Shown: positions 17,573 to 26,429, numbered from the stretch's first letter. The stretch is 64,000 nt of DNA from Streptomyces sp. GS7 (GCF_009834125.1 NZ_CP047146.1:3279501-3343500), one strand, 5' to 3'. Notes: generated by a model not told the origin, from the sequence alone. A program made the numbers and translations.

Positions 17573-19069
17573 TCACGTCGCACGGGCCTGCCGGTACGCG
17601 GCGAGCGCGGTGGCGTACGGGCCGGTGGCGCGGGGCACGGGCGTCGGTGACCGGAAGGCGGTGGCGAGTGCGTCGCGGTGCGTGCCGCTGTTCTCGCCGC
17701 CCTCGCCGAGCCGGCCGGTGGGTGGCAGCTCCACGTAGTCCTTGGTGCCGTCCAGGCAGGCGGCGAACTTCCACCGCCGGACCTCGTCCCCGGGTGTGAA
17801 GGTGTCCAGCGCCTGTGGCCGGGAGTCCTTGGTGAGGGCCGGCCGGGACCGGCCGCCCTGGCCCGGGTCCGGGAGGGCCGTCGACACGGGGACGTCCACG
17901 GCCGTGGTGACGCGGGTGCTCTGCACCGTGGTGGTCCACATGCCCAGCAGCGCCTTGAGTTCCCCGGCCGACGGCGGGTTGGTGGTGGCGGTGGCGTACG
18001 GCTGCGGTGCGCGCCCGCCGGCCGCGCCGACCAGCTTCGGGTCGGCGCTGCCGCTGCTGGACCGGAAGCCGTGGCCGCGCAGGGTGTTCTGGCCGTCGGT
18101 GTCGTCGAGGAGCGTCAGGAAGCGGTTGGCGGCGCGGCTCTGGTCGGCGGTCAGCTCCTGGTCGTTCACGAGGGTGTACGGGTAGTCGAGCTCGGCGGCG
18201 CCGTCCTCGGGGTAGAGGAGGTCGAGGGCGGGCCCGCCGGCCGTGGTGTTGTGGGCGTACGCGGCCTGCTCGGAGAGCAGCAGAGCCTGGTTGCGGCGCG
18301 GATTGCGCTGCTCGGCGCCGGAGGCGTCGTGGGGCAGGGTGGCGAGCAGTCGGCCGTCGCCGTCCGCGACCCGCTCGTAGAGCAGTTTGGCGGTGGCGGT
18401 GGTGCGGCCGGCGGCCCTGCCGCCGTCCTTCGCCTCCTTGCGGTTGGCGGCGTCCGTACGGGCCAGCGCCAGGAGTCCGGTGGCGCTGCGGGTGGGGTCG
18501 GCGACGCCCAGGTGCAGCCCGGATCCGGAGGTCGCGGCCCGGGTCAGCGCGGTCCAGGTGTAGGTCGTGTCCGGCCAGCCCAGCGCCTTGGCGGCGGAGG
18601 GGACGGTGCCCAGCGCGATGGGGGAGGAGGCGATGGTGCCGGCGGCGGTCAGGGACGATCCGCCCTCGTCGGCGACCTGTGCCGCCCACAGGCTCGAATC
18701 GGGTATCCAGACCTGGAACTCCGGGTTGGCCGGCCGCTGGGCGAGCGAGTCGGCGACCTCGTCGGCGGGCCGGGCGCGCACCCTGACGTCCAGGCATTTG
18801 CCATCGGTGCGGGTCGCGTCGTCGCGGGCCTTCTTGGCCACCGTCTGCAGCGCCGGGGCGATGTCCGGGGAGGCGACCACGTCGACCTCCACGGAGCTGC
18901 CGCCGCACGCTCCTCCGAAGGGGAGCAGATCGGTGCGCAGCGCCACGGCGGAGCCGGCGGCGACCGCGAGGACGACGGCGGTGGCGACGGCGACGGTGCG
19001 GCGACGCCTTCGGGGGCGGGCCCCCGTGCCCGCCGGTGCGGAGTCGTCGGGCAAGCTGTGATGTCCCAT
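17573..19069 (-). CDS. Membrane-anchored solute-binding-domain protein (SBP_bac_11-like) without a VWA domain
   Basis: A 498-aa protein with an N-terminal cytoplasmic Arg-rich stretch, one transmembrane helix (about residues 25-44, TVAVATAVVLAVAAGSAVAL), then an extracellular domain. EVDVVASPDIAPALQTVAKK and WIPDSSLW resemble the extracellular solute-binding fold often fused to a von Willebrand A domain in Streptomyces. No MIDAS motif (DxSxS) is visible, so the VWA part is missing or lost. ATG 19069 has AGGAGAGG upstream. Ligand and role are unknown. Confidence 0.72.
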   Translation of the reverse strand: MGHHSLPDDSAPAGTGARPRRRRRTVAVATAVVLAVAAGSAVALRTDLLPFGGACGGSSVEVDVVASPDIAPALQTVAKKARDDATRTDGKCLDVRVRARPADEVADSLAQRPANPEFQVWIPDSSLWAAQVADEGGSSLTAAGTIASSPIALGTVPSAAKALGWPDTTYTWTALTRAATSGSGLHLGVADPTRSATGLLALARTDAANRKEAKDGGRAAGRTTATAKLLYERVADGDGRLLATLPHDASGAEQRNPRRNQALLLSEQAAYAHNTTAGGPALDLLYPEDGAAELDYPYTLVNDQELTADQSRAANRFLTLLDDTDGQNTLRGHGFRSSSGSADPKLVGAAGGRAPQPYATATTNPPSAGELKALLGMWTTTVQSTRVTTAVDVPVSTALPDPGQGGRSRPALTKDSRPQALDTFTPGDEVRRWKFAACLDGTKDYVELPPTGRLGEGGENSGTHRDALATAFRSPTPVPRATGPYATALAAYRQARAT

Positions 19070-19228
19070 TGCGGTAGCGCCTCTCCTGATACTCGGAGTC
19101 CGGAGTTCCGGATCTCCATCGGGATCAATGGGGACGTCACCGCGCCACGTGGATGGCGCCCGTCCCCGGCCTGTCGCGCGCGATCTTCGTAACTGCTTTC
19201 GAGACCCTAGCGGTGCGGTGGCGGCGGA

Positions 19229-20101
19229 GTGGCGGTATTGCAGAAGTGGAGGAAAGCCTTGCAGTCGGATACAAGCCCCGTGGCGGACGCGGACGTTCCA
19301 GGTGAAGGAGCCGGTTCGGGGCGTTCCCGGGAGGCGGCCGGCGAGTCGCCCCGTCGGGTGCTGCGGAACGAGACGCTGATCGTGCTGGCGCTGTCCCTGG
19401 GAGCCAGCGCGGTGTCGGCGCTCATCAGCTTCATCGGGTCGCTGACCAAGCCCGGCGGCCTCAAGCACCAGGCGGCGACGCTCAACGCCTCGCATGCGCC
19501 CGGCCGGCCGTGGCTGGATCTCGCCTGGCAGCTGTTCGGTATCGCGACCGCGCTGGTGCCCGTCCTGCTGGTGGCGCACCTGCTGCTGCGGGAACGGGCC
19601 GGCGGGCTGCGCGCGATCGGCTTCGACCGGCGGCGGCCGGGGTTCGACCTGGGCATGGGCGCCGCGCTGGCGGCCGTCATCGGGGGCAGCGGTCTGCTGC
19701 TCTACCTGGGCGCGCGGGCGGCCGGAGTCAATCTGACGGTGGTGCCCGAAGGGCTGCCCGACGTGTGGTGGAAGATCCCGGTACTGATCGCCTCCGCGGT
19801 GCAGAACGCCGTCCTGGAGGAGGTCATCGTCGTCGGCTACCTGCTGCGCAGGCTGGGGCAGTTGGGGTGGACGCCGGTGGCCGCGGTGGCGGCCAGTTCG
19901 GTGCTGCGCGGTTCGTACCACCTGTACCAGGGCGTCGGCGGCTTCTTCGGCAACATGGTGATGGGCGTGGTCTTCGCCCTGCTGTACCGGCGGTGGGGCC
20001 GGGTCGGGCCGCTGGTCGCCGCGCACGCCCTGATCGACACCGTGGCGTTCCTGGGCTATGCGCTGCTCGCCGGACGGGTGGGGTGGCTGCCCACGGGGTG
20101 A
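19229..20101 (+). CDS. CPBP-family intramembrane protein (Abi/CAAX protease-like), first motif altered
   Basis: A 290-aa protein with about eight hydrophobic segments and a C-terminal CPBP domain (about residues 170-280). The first glutamate pair is present (LEEVIVVGYLLRR), but the arginine of the EExxxR motif is valine. The second and third motifs (SSVLRGSYHLYQG, HALIDTVAF) are present. CPBP members are intramembrane proteases or bacteriocin-immunity proteins. Whether this one is active is doubtful without the arginine. GTG 19229 was used; a TTG at 19238 is an alternative. Confidence 0.78.
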   Translation: MAVLQKWRKALQSDTSPVADADVPGEGAGSGRSREAAGESPRRVLRNETLIVLALSLGASAVSALISFIGSLTKPGGLKHQAATLNASHAPGRPWLDLAWQLFGIATALVPVLLVAHLLLRERAGGLRAIGFDRRRPGFDLGMGAALAAVIGGSGLLLYLGARAAGVNLTVVPEGLPDVWWKIPVLIASAVQNAVLEEVIVVGYLLRRLGQLGWTPVAAVAASSVLRGSYHLYQGVGGFFGNMVMGVVFALLYRRWGRVGPLVAAHALIDTVAFLGYALLAGRVGWLPTG

Positions 20102-20202
20102 GCGCCGGGTGAACGGACAGGAGGGGCGCGGGCCTTGGCGCTCCCGCCCCTTCGCGTACCCGGACGATCCCGGCGCGGCGTCCGCGCGGCGCGCGTGACG
20201 GG

Positions 20203-21024
20203 TCAGCCGGCGGCCAGCAGCTCGCCGTCGATGACGGTCACCGCCGAGCCGGTCAGCAGCGTCCGGTCGCCGCGCAGCTCGGTCCGTACGAAGCCGGTAC
20301 GGGCGCCGCCCTGGAGGCCGACCAGGGCGGCGCGGCCCAGGCGCGCCGACCAGAACGGGGCGAGCGCGGTGTGCGCGCTGCCCGTCACCGGGTCCTCGTC
20401 GACGCCCACGTAGGGGAAGAAGCAGCGCGAGGCGAAGTCGTAGCCGGCGTCCGGGTCCTCGGCCGGCGCGGTGGCGATGACCCCGCGACCGCCGCGCCCG
20501 GCCAGTGCCCTGAAGTCCGGTGACAGGTCCCGGACGGACTTCTCGTCGGCCAGCTCGACGAGCAGATCGCCGACGTGCGGGCCGGTGTCGTGGGCGGAGA
20601 GGATCTCGGCGCCGAGCGCCTCGGCGACGGTGCCGGGCACCTCCACGGGGATCAGCGGGGCGGTCGGGAAGTCCATCGTGATCGAGCCGTCGCCGTCGGC
20701 CGTGGTGATCAGCACGCCGCTGCGGGTGCGGAAGCGGACGGTGCCGGTGGCCGTCCCGGTGGTGTGCAGGACGTGCGCGGTGGCCAGGGTGGCGTGGCCG
20801 CACATGTCGACCTCGGCGGCGGGGGTGAGCCAGCGCAACGCCCAGTCGGCGTCGCCGCCTTGGGGCAGCGGATGCGCGAAGGCGGTCTCGGAGAGATTGA
20901 CCTCGGTGGCGACCTGCTGGAGCCAGGTGTCGTCCGGGAAGGTGTCGGAGTCGAACAGGACGACTCCCGCCGGATTACCGGTGAACGGACGCTCACTGAA
21001 GGCGTCGACGATGCGAATCCTCAT
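20203..21024 (-). CDS. PhzF family phenazine-biosynthesis-like isomerase/epimerase
   Basis: A 273-aa PhzF/DapF-fold protein with GNPAGVV (about residues 17-23), CGHATLATAHVL (about 74) and DPVTGSAHTAL (about 214). The conserved glutamate in SETAFA is the PhzF catalytic position. PhzF isomerises dihydro-hydroxyanthranilate, but most family members outside phenazine clusters have unknown substrates, and no phz genes are nearby. ATG 21024 starts at the conserved MRIRIVDAF. It is divergent from the PadR gene and shares its 170-bp intergenic region. Confidence 0.84.
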   Translation of the reverse strand: MRIRIVDAFSERPFTGNPAGVVLFDSDTFPDDTWLQQVATEVNLSETAFAHPLPQGGDADWALRWLTPAAEVDMCGHATLATAHVLHTTGTATGTVRFRTRSGVLITTADGDGSITMDFPTAPLIPVEVPGTVAEALGAEILSAHDTGPHVGDLLVELADEKSVRDLSPDFRALAGRGGRGVIATAPAEDPDAGYDFASRCFFPYVGVDEDPVTGSAHTALAPFWSARLGRAALVGLQGGARTGFVRTELRGDRTLLTGSAVTVIDGELLAAG

Positions 21025-21110
21025 GGCCGGGAGCGTAGGAGCGGCGCAAAGCCGCAGGCCAAGGCCAATTTCGAAAAACTGGACCCGAAGCCTTGCTCGA
21101 CGAACAGTCC

Positions 21111-21120
21111 CGATATATCG
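21111..21120. promoter_or_regulatory. Candidate PadR operator palindrome
   Basis: A perfect 10-bp palindrome CGATATATCG in an AT-richer stretch between the divergent phzF-like and padR genes. PadR-family operators commonly contain an ATAT core, so this is a likely autoregulatory site; that role is inferred. Confidence 0.5.
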
Positions 21121-21197
21121 TTGAGGCATCGCGATCGGTCAAAGATTGCGAGCGATAGTAAGTGGACGATCAACGGACAGAGAGGGGGGACGTCATC

Positions 21198-21824
21198 ATG
21201 CGTTCCCACGGACACGAACACGGCCATGAGCGTCGGCACGAGCACTGCGGTCCCGAAGGGCGAGGCGGCCGGGGGGAGTTCGGCGGCGGCTTCGAGCGCC
21301 GGCGCTCCGCCTTCGGCGGCTTCGGCCCGCCGTTCGGGGGCCCGCCCTTCGGCGGCGGCCGGGGGCGCGGCGGACCGCGCGGCCGGGCGCGGCGCGGCGA
21401 TGTGCGGGCCTCGATACTGGCGCTCCTCAAGGACCGCCCGATGCACGGCTACGAAATGATCCAGGAGATCGCCGAGCGCAGCGGCGGCGCCTGGAAGCCC
21501 AGCCCCGGCTCGGTCTACCCGACCCTGCAACTGCTGGAGGACGAGGGGCTGATCACCAGCGCCAGCGAGGGCGGCAAGAAGCTGTTCTCGCTGACCGACG
21601 CCGGCCGCGCCGAAGCCGACAGCGGCTCCGACGCCCCCTGGGAGGACGCCGGCCGCGGTGTCGACTGGGAGGCGATGAACGAGATACGCAAGGCGGGCGG
21701 CGGCCTGGTCGAGGCGTTCCGCCAGGTGTGGGCCACCGGCAGTCCCGAACAGCGGGAGAAGGCCATGGCGGTGGTCAACAAGGCCCGCAAGGAGCTGTAT
21801 CTGATCCTCGCCGAGGAGGACTGA
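21198..21824 (+). CDS. PadR-family transcriptional regulator with His/Gly-rich N-terminus
   Basis: A 208-aa regulator. Residues 1-65 are His-, Gly-, Arg- and Pro-rich and low complexity. Residues about 66-140 are a PadR winged helix (GDVRASILALLKDRPMHGYEM, PSPGSVYPTLQLLEDEGL). The C-terminus is a PadR dimerisation helix. The His-rich tail suggests metal binding but no test can be made here. ATG 21198 has GAGAGGGGGG upstream; GTG 21162 is an alternative 12 codons earlier. Confidence 0.85.
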   Translation: MRSHGHEHGHERRHEHCGPEGRGGRGEFGGGFERRRSAFGGFGPPFGGPPFGGGRGRGGPRGRARRGDVRASILALLKDRPMHGYEMIQEIAERSGGAWKPSPGSVYPTLQLLEDEGLITSASEGGKKLFSLTDAGRAEADSGSDAPWEDAGRGVDWEAMNEIRKAGGGLVEAFRQVWATGSPEQREKAMAVVNKARKELYLILAEED

Positions 21825-21906
21825 GGAGCCGAGCGGAACGGCGCCGGCTGAGGGTGGTCGAGGTCGGGGCGGTGCGGCCGAGCGGGGTACGGTCGCGCCC
21901 GCCGCC

Positions 21907-22335
21907 TCAGGCCACCTGCCCGGCGAGCCTGCGCAGGGACTCGTTCAGCGCGGCGCTCGCCGAGTCCTTCAGCTTGGCCGCCATCAGGGAGACCGCGGCA
22001 CCGGTGAACGTCCCGTCGATCCGGACCGCGGTCGCCCCGCCGTCGGGGGTGAGTTCGTAGCGCATCCCGAGGCTGACGCCCATCGGGCCCCTGCCCGCGA
22101 TGTCGAGCAGCCGGCCCGGCGTCAGTTCCCGTACCGTCCAGGTCACCTCCGCCGGGAAGCCCATCAGCTTCATGTTCTCCGCGTAGGCCGCGCCCACCTC
22201 CAGTGGCCGCGGGCCGCCGTCGGGGAAGTCGGTGTGGGTGGCGTTCCACCGCCCGTAGGAGTCGAAGTCGGTGAGCCGGTCCCAGACCTTCTCGGCCGGT
22301 GCCTCGATACGGGCCCGGGCGGTGACTTCGGCCAT
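21907..22335 (-). CDS. SRPBCC (START-like) family protein
   Basis: A 142-aa helix-grip-fold protein. AEVTARARIEAPAEKVWDRLTD and the FDSYGRWN block at the N-terminus, plus GMRYELTPDGG, are typical of polyketide-cyclase/dehydrase SRPBCC proteins. These bind hydrophobic ligands; the ligand is unknown and no biosynthetic neighbours point to one. ATG 22335 has GAAGGGGTG about 6 nt upstream. A HAD-like gene lies upstream on the same strand after about 150 bp. Confidence 0.8.
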   Translation of the reverse strand: MAEVTARARIEAPAEKVWDRLTDFDSYGRWNATHTDFPDGGPRPLEVGAAYAENMKLMGFPAEVTWTVRELTPGRLLDIAGRGPMGVSLGMRYELTPDGGATAVRIDGTFTGAAVSLMAAKLKDSASAALNESLRRLAGQVA

Positions 22336-22489
22336 GCGATCACCCCTTCGGTGACGTTCCCTCGCCGGCCGCGGCGGTCCCCGGCCGGTGGTGGTCGCGG
22401 TGCGGCTGCCGTCGCCGCTCGGGGCGGGGCGCCGGCCGGTGCCGCGGAAGGTAGCCGCACGGGGGCGAAGGTTCAATACCGCGGCGCAC

Positions 22490-23014
22490 TCATCGCTGAT
22501 GTCCCGTCAGATTCCGGCGGAGGCGCCGCCGCGGCGGGCCGGTCAGCAGCTGGTCCACGTGCTGCCGGCGCAGCCCGCGCGCCGGATCGACCGGGACCAG
22601 CAGTCGGTCCGCCCACCGGCGGCTGCGCCGCACCAGGCTGTCGGGCATGACGTCGTCGACCCAGGCGAACGGCCGCCCGCCGGCGTACCGCAGCAGCGGC
22701 GCCCACTTCCGCGCCAGCAGGCTCTCCGGCCCCGCGAACCGCGGATCGCCGGGCCGGCTGCGATAGCCGCTGAACTCGACGACCGGCAGCGCGGACAGCT
22801 CCAGCAGCGGCGCGATATGGGTGTTCGCGTGGTGCTCCCACGTCGCGGCCCACACCAGCTCGTAGGCGGCGGACAGCTCCCGTAGCCAGCCGGCGTGGTC
22901 GGCGGAGAGCAGCACGGTGTGGGCGAGCAGATCGTGCGCCGTGAAACCGGGCGACGGCAGTACCGGGTTCAGCACGCCGTCGACGTCGAGGAAGAGCAGC
23001 GGACGGGTGGCCAT
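22490..23014 (-). CDS. HAD-like domain protein
   Basis: A 174-aa protein with the HAD motif I block LLFLDVDGVLNP (first Asp is the predicted nucleophile, about residue 10). A later WVDDVMP motif resembles motif IV. ATWEHHANT is in the motif II/III region. This is a compact C0-type HAD protein similar to Streptomyces secreted-acid-phosphatase-like or uncharacterised HADs; the substrate is unknown. ATG 23014 has GAAGGA upstream. Confidence 0.75.
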   Translation of the reverse strand: MATRPLLFLDVDGVLNPVLPSPGFTAHDLLAHTVLLSADHAGWLRELSAAYELVWAATWEHHANTHIAPLLELSALPVVEFSGYRSRPGDPRFAGPESLLARKWAPLLRYAGGRPFAWVDDVMPDSLVRRSRRWADRLLVPVDPARGLRRQHVDQLLTGPPRRRLRRNLTGHQR

Positions 23015-23437
23015 CGGAATCCTTCGCCATGGAGGAGCGGGGGTGGGAGTGGGCGCGGTCGGTGAACAGGGGGGGAGGCCAGGGCGGCATGCGGGCGCGG
23101 CCGGATCGCGCCTGCCGGGGAGGACGTGCGGTGGAGCGCCGCCGGTTTCCGTACGGGGCGCGATACGGGAGCGGCGGTGTGGCCGGAGTGCCGGCGCCCG
23201 GTCGGCGGTGGGGCACTGGTGCCCGCCCCGGGAGGCGGTGCGGTGACCGGGGCGGGGCGACACCGGCGGAGCCGCGCGGTGTGCACCCGTTTCCGCTGGG
23301 ATGCCCGGCCTTCATGATCCCTTCGCATATCCTCCGCAAGGATGAGATCCCCCGCGGGCGTCCCCAACCAGGGTGGGATGCGCAAATGCTTCCCGCCGGG
23401 GATGCTCCGGCTCTGAGGGACTGGTGGGGTGGGGACT
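23015..23437. other. Intergenic region between divergent genes, no feature recognised
   Basis: About 420 bp, GC-rich, without a frame of normal codon bias. It should carry the promoters of the leftward HAD gene and the rightward Clp-N-like gene. A purine tract (AGGGGGGGAGG near 23069) is visible. Nothing more can be supported. Confidence 0.4.
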
Positions 23438-23971
23438 GTGCAAAACCGTACTGCGTACAGCGGCGGCGAAGGATCCGCCCAGGAAGACCTCGGCACCCAG
23501 CTCACCGTGGAGCTCGCGTCGGTGGTTTCCGCCGCCCGCAGGCGGGCCACCAGGGACGGCGACCGGCAGGTCGACACCGCCCATCTGCTGCACGGCCTCC
23601 TGGAGTGGGACCCCGCGGTACGCGAAGCCTTCGACGGCGGCCCGCAGGTCGCCCGGCTGCTCGGCTACCTCGTCCAGCGCAGCATCGGCTACGGCCTCCA
23701 GTGGCACGGCACCGTGGAGGACTCCGGCTCCGTCCCCGTCGTCGCCGAGGGCGGTGTCCCCGGCTGGTCACCGGCCGCGGCCGCCGCGATGGACGGCGCC
23801 CTGGACCGCGCGCACGCCCGGTATGCCACCCGCGCCGGCTGCCTCGACCTCCTCGCCGCCCTGGTCGACGACCCGGAATCCCGGGCCGTCGAAGTGCTGC
23901 GCCGCGCCTCCGTCGACACAGCCCGGCTCGCCGCCCGCCTCGACGGGGAGCAGCGCCCCGTACGCGACTGA
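23438..23971 (+). CDS. Clp N-terminal (Clp_N / R) domain protein
   Basis: A 177-aa protein made of Clp_N repeats: TQLTVELASVVSAARRRATRDGD and DTAHLLHGLLE (first), then a second repeat (about residues 95-165, with CLDLLAALVDDPES). It has no AAA+ ATPase module, so it resembles stand-alone Clp-N adaptor proteins of Streptomyces. Such domains bind substrates or adaptors in ClpC/ClpA systems; a role as adaptor is inferred. GTG 23438 is preceded by GGTGGGGTGGGG; GTG 23429 is an alternative. Confidence 0.75.
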   Translation: MQNRTAYSGGEGSAQEDLGTQLTVELASVVSAARRRATRDGDRQVDTAHLLHGLLEWDPAVREAFDGGPQVARLLGYLVQRSIGYGLQWHGTVEDSGSVPVVAEGGVPGWSPAAAAAMDGALDRAHARYATRAGCLDLLAALVDDPESRAVEVLRRASVDTARLAARLDGEQRPVRD

Positions 23972-24061
23972 TCCGCCGGGCCGGGGCGCCCGCCCGTATC
24001 GCCAGATGAGACAGGCGCAAGCAGGGGTGACGCCCCTGACCTCGGCTGCCATGATGGCCCG

Positions 24062-25222
24062 ATGCACGCGTCTTCGGGGAGCCCGGCAGGTCACACGACC
24101 GGCCCGGGCCAGGGAACTCCCGGGTCCTTGGCGACCCAGCGGCCGCCAACGGCCCGCGGCCCCGAGCGCGACGGCGCCCCCAGGGGGCGCGGCGCCGGCC
24201 TCGGCATCGCACTGCTCTCCGCCCTCGCGTTCGGCGGCTCGGGCGTCGCCGCCAAACCCCTGATCGCCGCCGGACTCGCACCGCTGCACGTCACCTGGCT
24301 GCGGGTGGCCGGCGCCGCGCTGGTCATGCTCCCCGTCGCTTGGCGCCACCGGGATCTGCCCCGGCGCCGGCCCGCCCTGCTGCTGGGCTTCGGCCTGCTG
24401 GCCGTCGCCGGCGTCCAGGCGTGCTACTTCGCCGCGCTCTCCCGGATCCCCGTCGGCGTCGCACTGCTCATCGAATACCTCGCCCCGGCCCTCGTCCTGG
24501 GCTGGGTGCGCTTCGTACAGAAACGACCGGTCACCCGCGCCGCCGCCGTCGGCGTCGTCCTGGCCGTCGGCGGGCTGGCCTGCGTCGTCGAGGTCTGGTC
24601 CGGACTGAGCCTCGACCCCATCGGCCTCGCCCTCGCGCTCGGCGCGGCCTGCTGCCAGGTCGGCTACTTCGTCCTCTCCGACCACGGCAGCGAAGGCGAG
24701 GGCGAGGACGCCGCCGACCCGCTCGGCGTGATCGCCTACGGGCTGCTGACCGGCGCGGTCATCCTCACCGCCATCGCCCGCCCGTGGGACATGCACTGGT
24801 CGGTGCTCCGCGGCACCGCCGACATGAACGGCAGCCACGTCCCGGCCGTCCTGCTGCTCGCCTGGATCGTGCTGGTCGCGACGGTGGCCGCCTATCTCAC
24901 CGGTGTCGTGTCGATCCGGCGGCTCTCCCCGCAGGTGGCCGGAGTGGTCGCGTGCCTGGAGGCGGTGATCGCGACGGTGCTGGCCTGGGTGCTGCTCGGC
25001 GAGCACCTCTCCGCACCGCAGATCGGCGGCGGAGTCGTGGTCCTGGTGGGCGCGTTCATCGCGCAGTCGGCCAAGCCGGCGGCGAAGCCCGGTGACACGG
25101 TCACGGTGGCGGCCGGGGGAGCGCCGGCGGTGCCGGCACAGGACGACGCGGCCGGTGCCGCGCAGGGCGGTGCGGCGGCGGCCTCCGGGGACGACTTGTC
25201 GGCCGGTGCGCGCGCGACGTAG
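24062..25222 (+). CDS. EamA-family (DMT superfamily) transporter
   Basis: A 386-aa inner-membrane protein with ten predicted helices in two EamA repeats (about residues 45-175 and 200-335). A Gly/Pro-rich N-terminus and an Ala/Gly-rich C-terminal tail are added. EamA proteins export amino acids or metabolites by exchange; the substrate is unknown. It appears leaderless: CATGAT at 24050-24055 ends 6 nt before ATG 24062, and GTGACG lies 17 nt further upstream. A second EamA gene follows after a putative leader-peptide region. Confidence 0.82.
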   Translation: MHASSGSPAGHTTGPGQGTPGSLATQRPPTARGPERDGAPRGRGAGLGIALLSALAFGGSGVAAKPLIAAGLAPLHVTWLRVAGAALVMLPVAWRHRDLPRRRPALLLGFGLLAVAGVQACYFAALSRIPVGVALLIEYLAPALVLGWVRFVQKRPVTRAAAVGVVLAVGGLACVVEVWSGLSLDPIGLALALGAACCQVGYFVLSDHGSEGEGEDAADPLGVIAYGLLTGAVILTAIARPWDMHWSVLRGTADMNGSHVPAVLLLAWIVLVATVAAYLTGVVSIRRLSPQVAGVVACLEAVIATVLAWVLLGEHLSAPQIGGGVVVLVGAFIAQSAKPAAKPGDTVTVAAGGAPAVPAQDDAAGAAQGGAAAASGDDLSAGARAT

Positions 25223-25225
25223 GCT
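25196..25225 (+). promoter_or_regulatory. Promoter for a leaderless mini-ORF upstream of the second EamA gene
   Basis: TTGTCG at 25196-25201, an 18-nt spacer, and TAGGCT at 25220-25225 form a sigma-70-type promoter. The -10 overlaps the stop codon of the first EamA gene. It ends 7 nt before ATG 25233, so transcription should begin at that ATG. Confidence 0.65.
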
Positions 25226-25232
25226 CGCGATC

Positions 25233-25268
25233 ATGCATGCGACTGTGCTGCCCCCTCCCGCCGCGTAA
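25233..25268 (+). CDS. Putative leaderless leader peptide (11 aa, MHATVLPPPAA)
   Basis: A short frame, ATG 25233 to TAA 25266-25268, encoding MHATVLPPPAA. A promoter places the transcript start on the ATG itself. Three consecutive prolines are a known ribosome-slowing motif. The stop codon lies in the loop of a small hairpin (CCCGCC 25257-25262 with GGCGGG 25269-25274). A stronger hairpin follows at 25295-25320. The arrangement resembles attenuation by a leader peptide controlling the downstream EamA exporter. Translation of the peptide is inferred, not demonstrated. Confidence 0.5.
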   Translation: MHATVLPPPAA

Positions 25269-25294
25269 GGCGGGCGGCGGCCTCCGAGGAAACC

Positions 25295-25320
25295 CCGGCC
25301 CGGGAAGGCTCCCGAGCCGG
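25295..25320 (+). promoter_or_regulatory. Hairpin in the leader of the second EamA gene (candidate attenuator)
   Basis: Arms 25295-25305 and 25310-25320 pair in 10 of 11 positions around a 4-nt loop. The hairpin lies between the mini-ORF stop and the EamA start at 25401, where an attenuator or an alternative-fold stem would be expected. Confidence 0.5.
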
Positions 25321-25400
25321 TCGTCGCTGCCTGCACACGGGACCACGCGACCCTTCCGCGGCGCAGTGCGCCGTCCTGGATTTCCCGGAGCACATCTCCC

Positions 25401-26429
25401 ATGCACACCACTCCTTCCTCCGCCCTGCCCGTGGGCCGGGGGCTCGCCTACGTCACCCTCGCCGCGACCGCCTGGGGCACCGCCGGGGCATCCGCCGCCC
25501 TCCTCTACCGCGGCAGCGGCCTCAGCCCGGTCTCGCTCACCTTCTGGCGCACCGTCGGCGGCCTGCTGATCCTGCTCGCCGTACGCGCGGTACGGCGGCG
25601 CCGCACCGTCACCGCGGCCCCCGCCGGCACGGCTGCCACCTCCCCGCGTCCCCCGGAGACGAGCCGCCGCCGCACCCGGATCACGGACCTGCGCACCGCC
25701 GTGACGCGCACCGCCGTCACCCGCATCCTGGTGACCGGCGTCGCCCTCGCCGTCTTCCAGGCCGCCTACTTCGAGGCCGTCGAAGCCACCGGACTCGCCG
25801 TCGGCACCGTCATCACCATGGGGGCCGGACCCGTCCTCATCGCCATCGGGGCACGCCTCCTCATGGGCGAACGGCTCGGCGCCGGCGGCATCCTGGCCGT
25901 CACCGGGGCACTCGCCGGCCTGCTGATCCTCGTCCTGGGCGGCAGCGGCGCCGCCACCGTCCGCCCGGCCGGCGTCGGCTACGCCCTGCTGTCCGCCGCC
26001 GGCTGTGCCGCGATGACCCTCACCACCCGCCGCCTGGGAAACCAGGGCGGCGACGCCGATCCGTACGCCTCCACGCTCGGCGCGTTCGCCGTCGGCGCAC
26101 TGTGCCTGCTGCCTCTCGCGGCGGCCGAGGGGCTGTGGCCGCACGCCCATGACCTGGGCCGCAGCCTCGTCCTGATCGCCTACATCGCCGCCGTACCGAC
26201 GGCCCTGGCCTACGCCCTCTACTTCGCCGGCCTCGCCGCCGTACGGGCCGCGACCGCCTCCGTGATCTCCCTCATCGAGCCGGTGTCCGCAGCGGCCATC
26301 GCCGTGCTGTTCCTCGGGGAGCGGCTCACGATGGCCACGGCCGCCGGAACGGCCGTGCTGCTGACGGCCGTTGCCGCGCTCGCCGTCACCGAGGCGCGGG
26401 GCGTCGTGGCGGGGGCGCGGCGGGCGTGA
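25401..26429 (+). CDS. EamA-family (DMT superfamily) transporter
   Basis: A 342-aa protein with ten hydrophobic helices in two EamA repeats (about residues 12-175 with a charged Arg-rich loop at about 65-110, and 195-330). [18 protein letters not shown] at the start and [21 protein letters not shown] near the end are standard EamA features. ATG 25401 has GGAG about 10 nt upstream. It is separated from the upstream EamA gene by a 178-bp leader region with a mini-ORF and hairpins, so it may be regulated by attenuation. Substrate unknown; drug or metabolite export is possible. Confidence 0.84.
   Translation: MHTTPSSALPVGRGLAYVTLAATAWGTAGASAALLYRGSGLSPVSLTFWRTVGGLLILLAVRAVRRRRTVTAAPAGTAATSPRPPETSRRRTRITDLRTAVTRTAVTRILVTGVALAVFQAAYFEAVEATGLAVGTVITMGAGPVLIAIGARLLMGERLGAGGILAVTGALAGLLILVLGGSGAATVRPAGVGYALLSAAGCAAMTLTTRRLGNQGGDADPYASTLGAFAVGALCLLPLAAAEGLWPHAHDLGRSLVLIAYIAAVPTALAYALYFAGLAAVRAATASVISLIEPVSAAAIAVLFLGERLTMATAAGTAVLLTAVAALAVTEARGVVAGARRA

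Noticed and set aside
17678..19192. Long Gly/Val/Arg-rich plus-strand frame opposite the solute-binding-like gene
   Set aside because: Low-complexity mirror translation; the minus strand has a ribosome site, a transmembrane helix and normal codon bias.
25237..25569. Frame starting at the second ATG in the EamA leader (MRLCCPLPP...)
   Set aside because: It runs into the EamA coding region in another frame with low-complexity Pro/Ser content; the first ATG lies at the predicted transcript start and gives a short leader instead.
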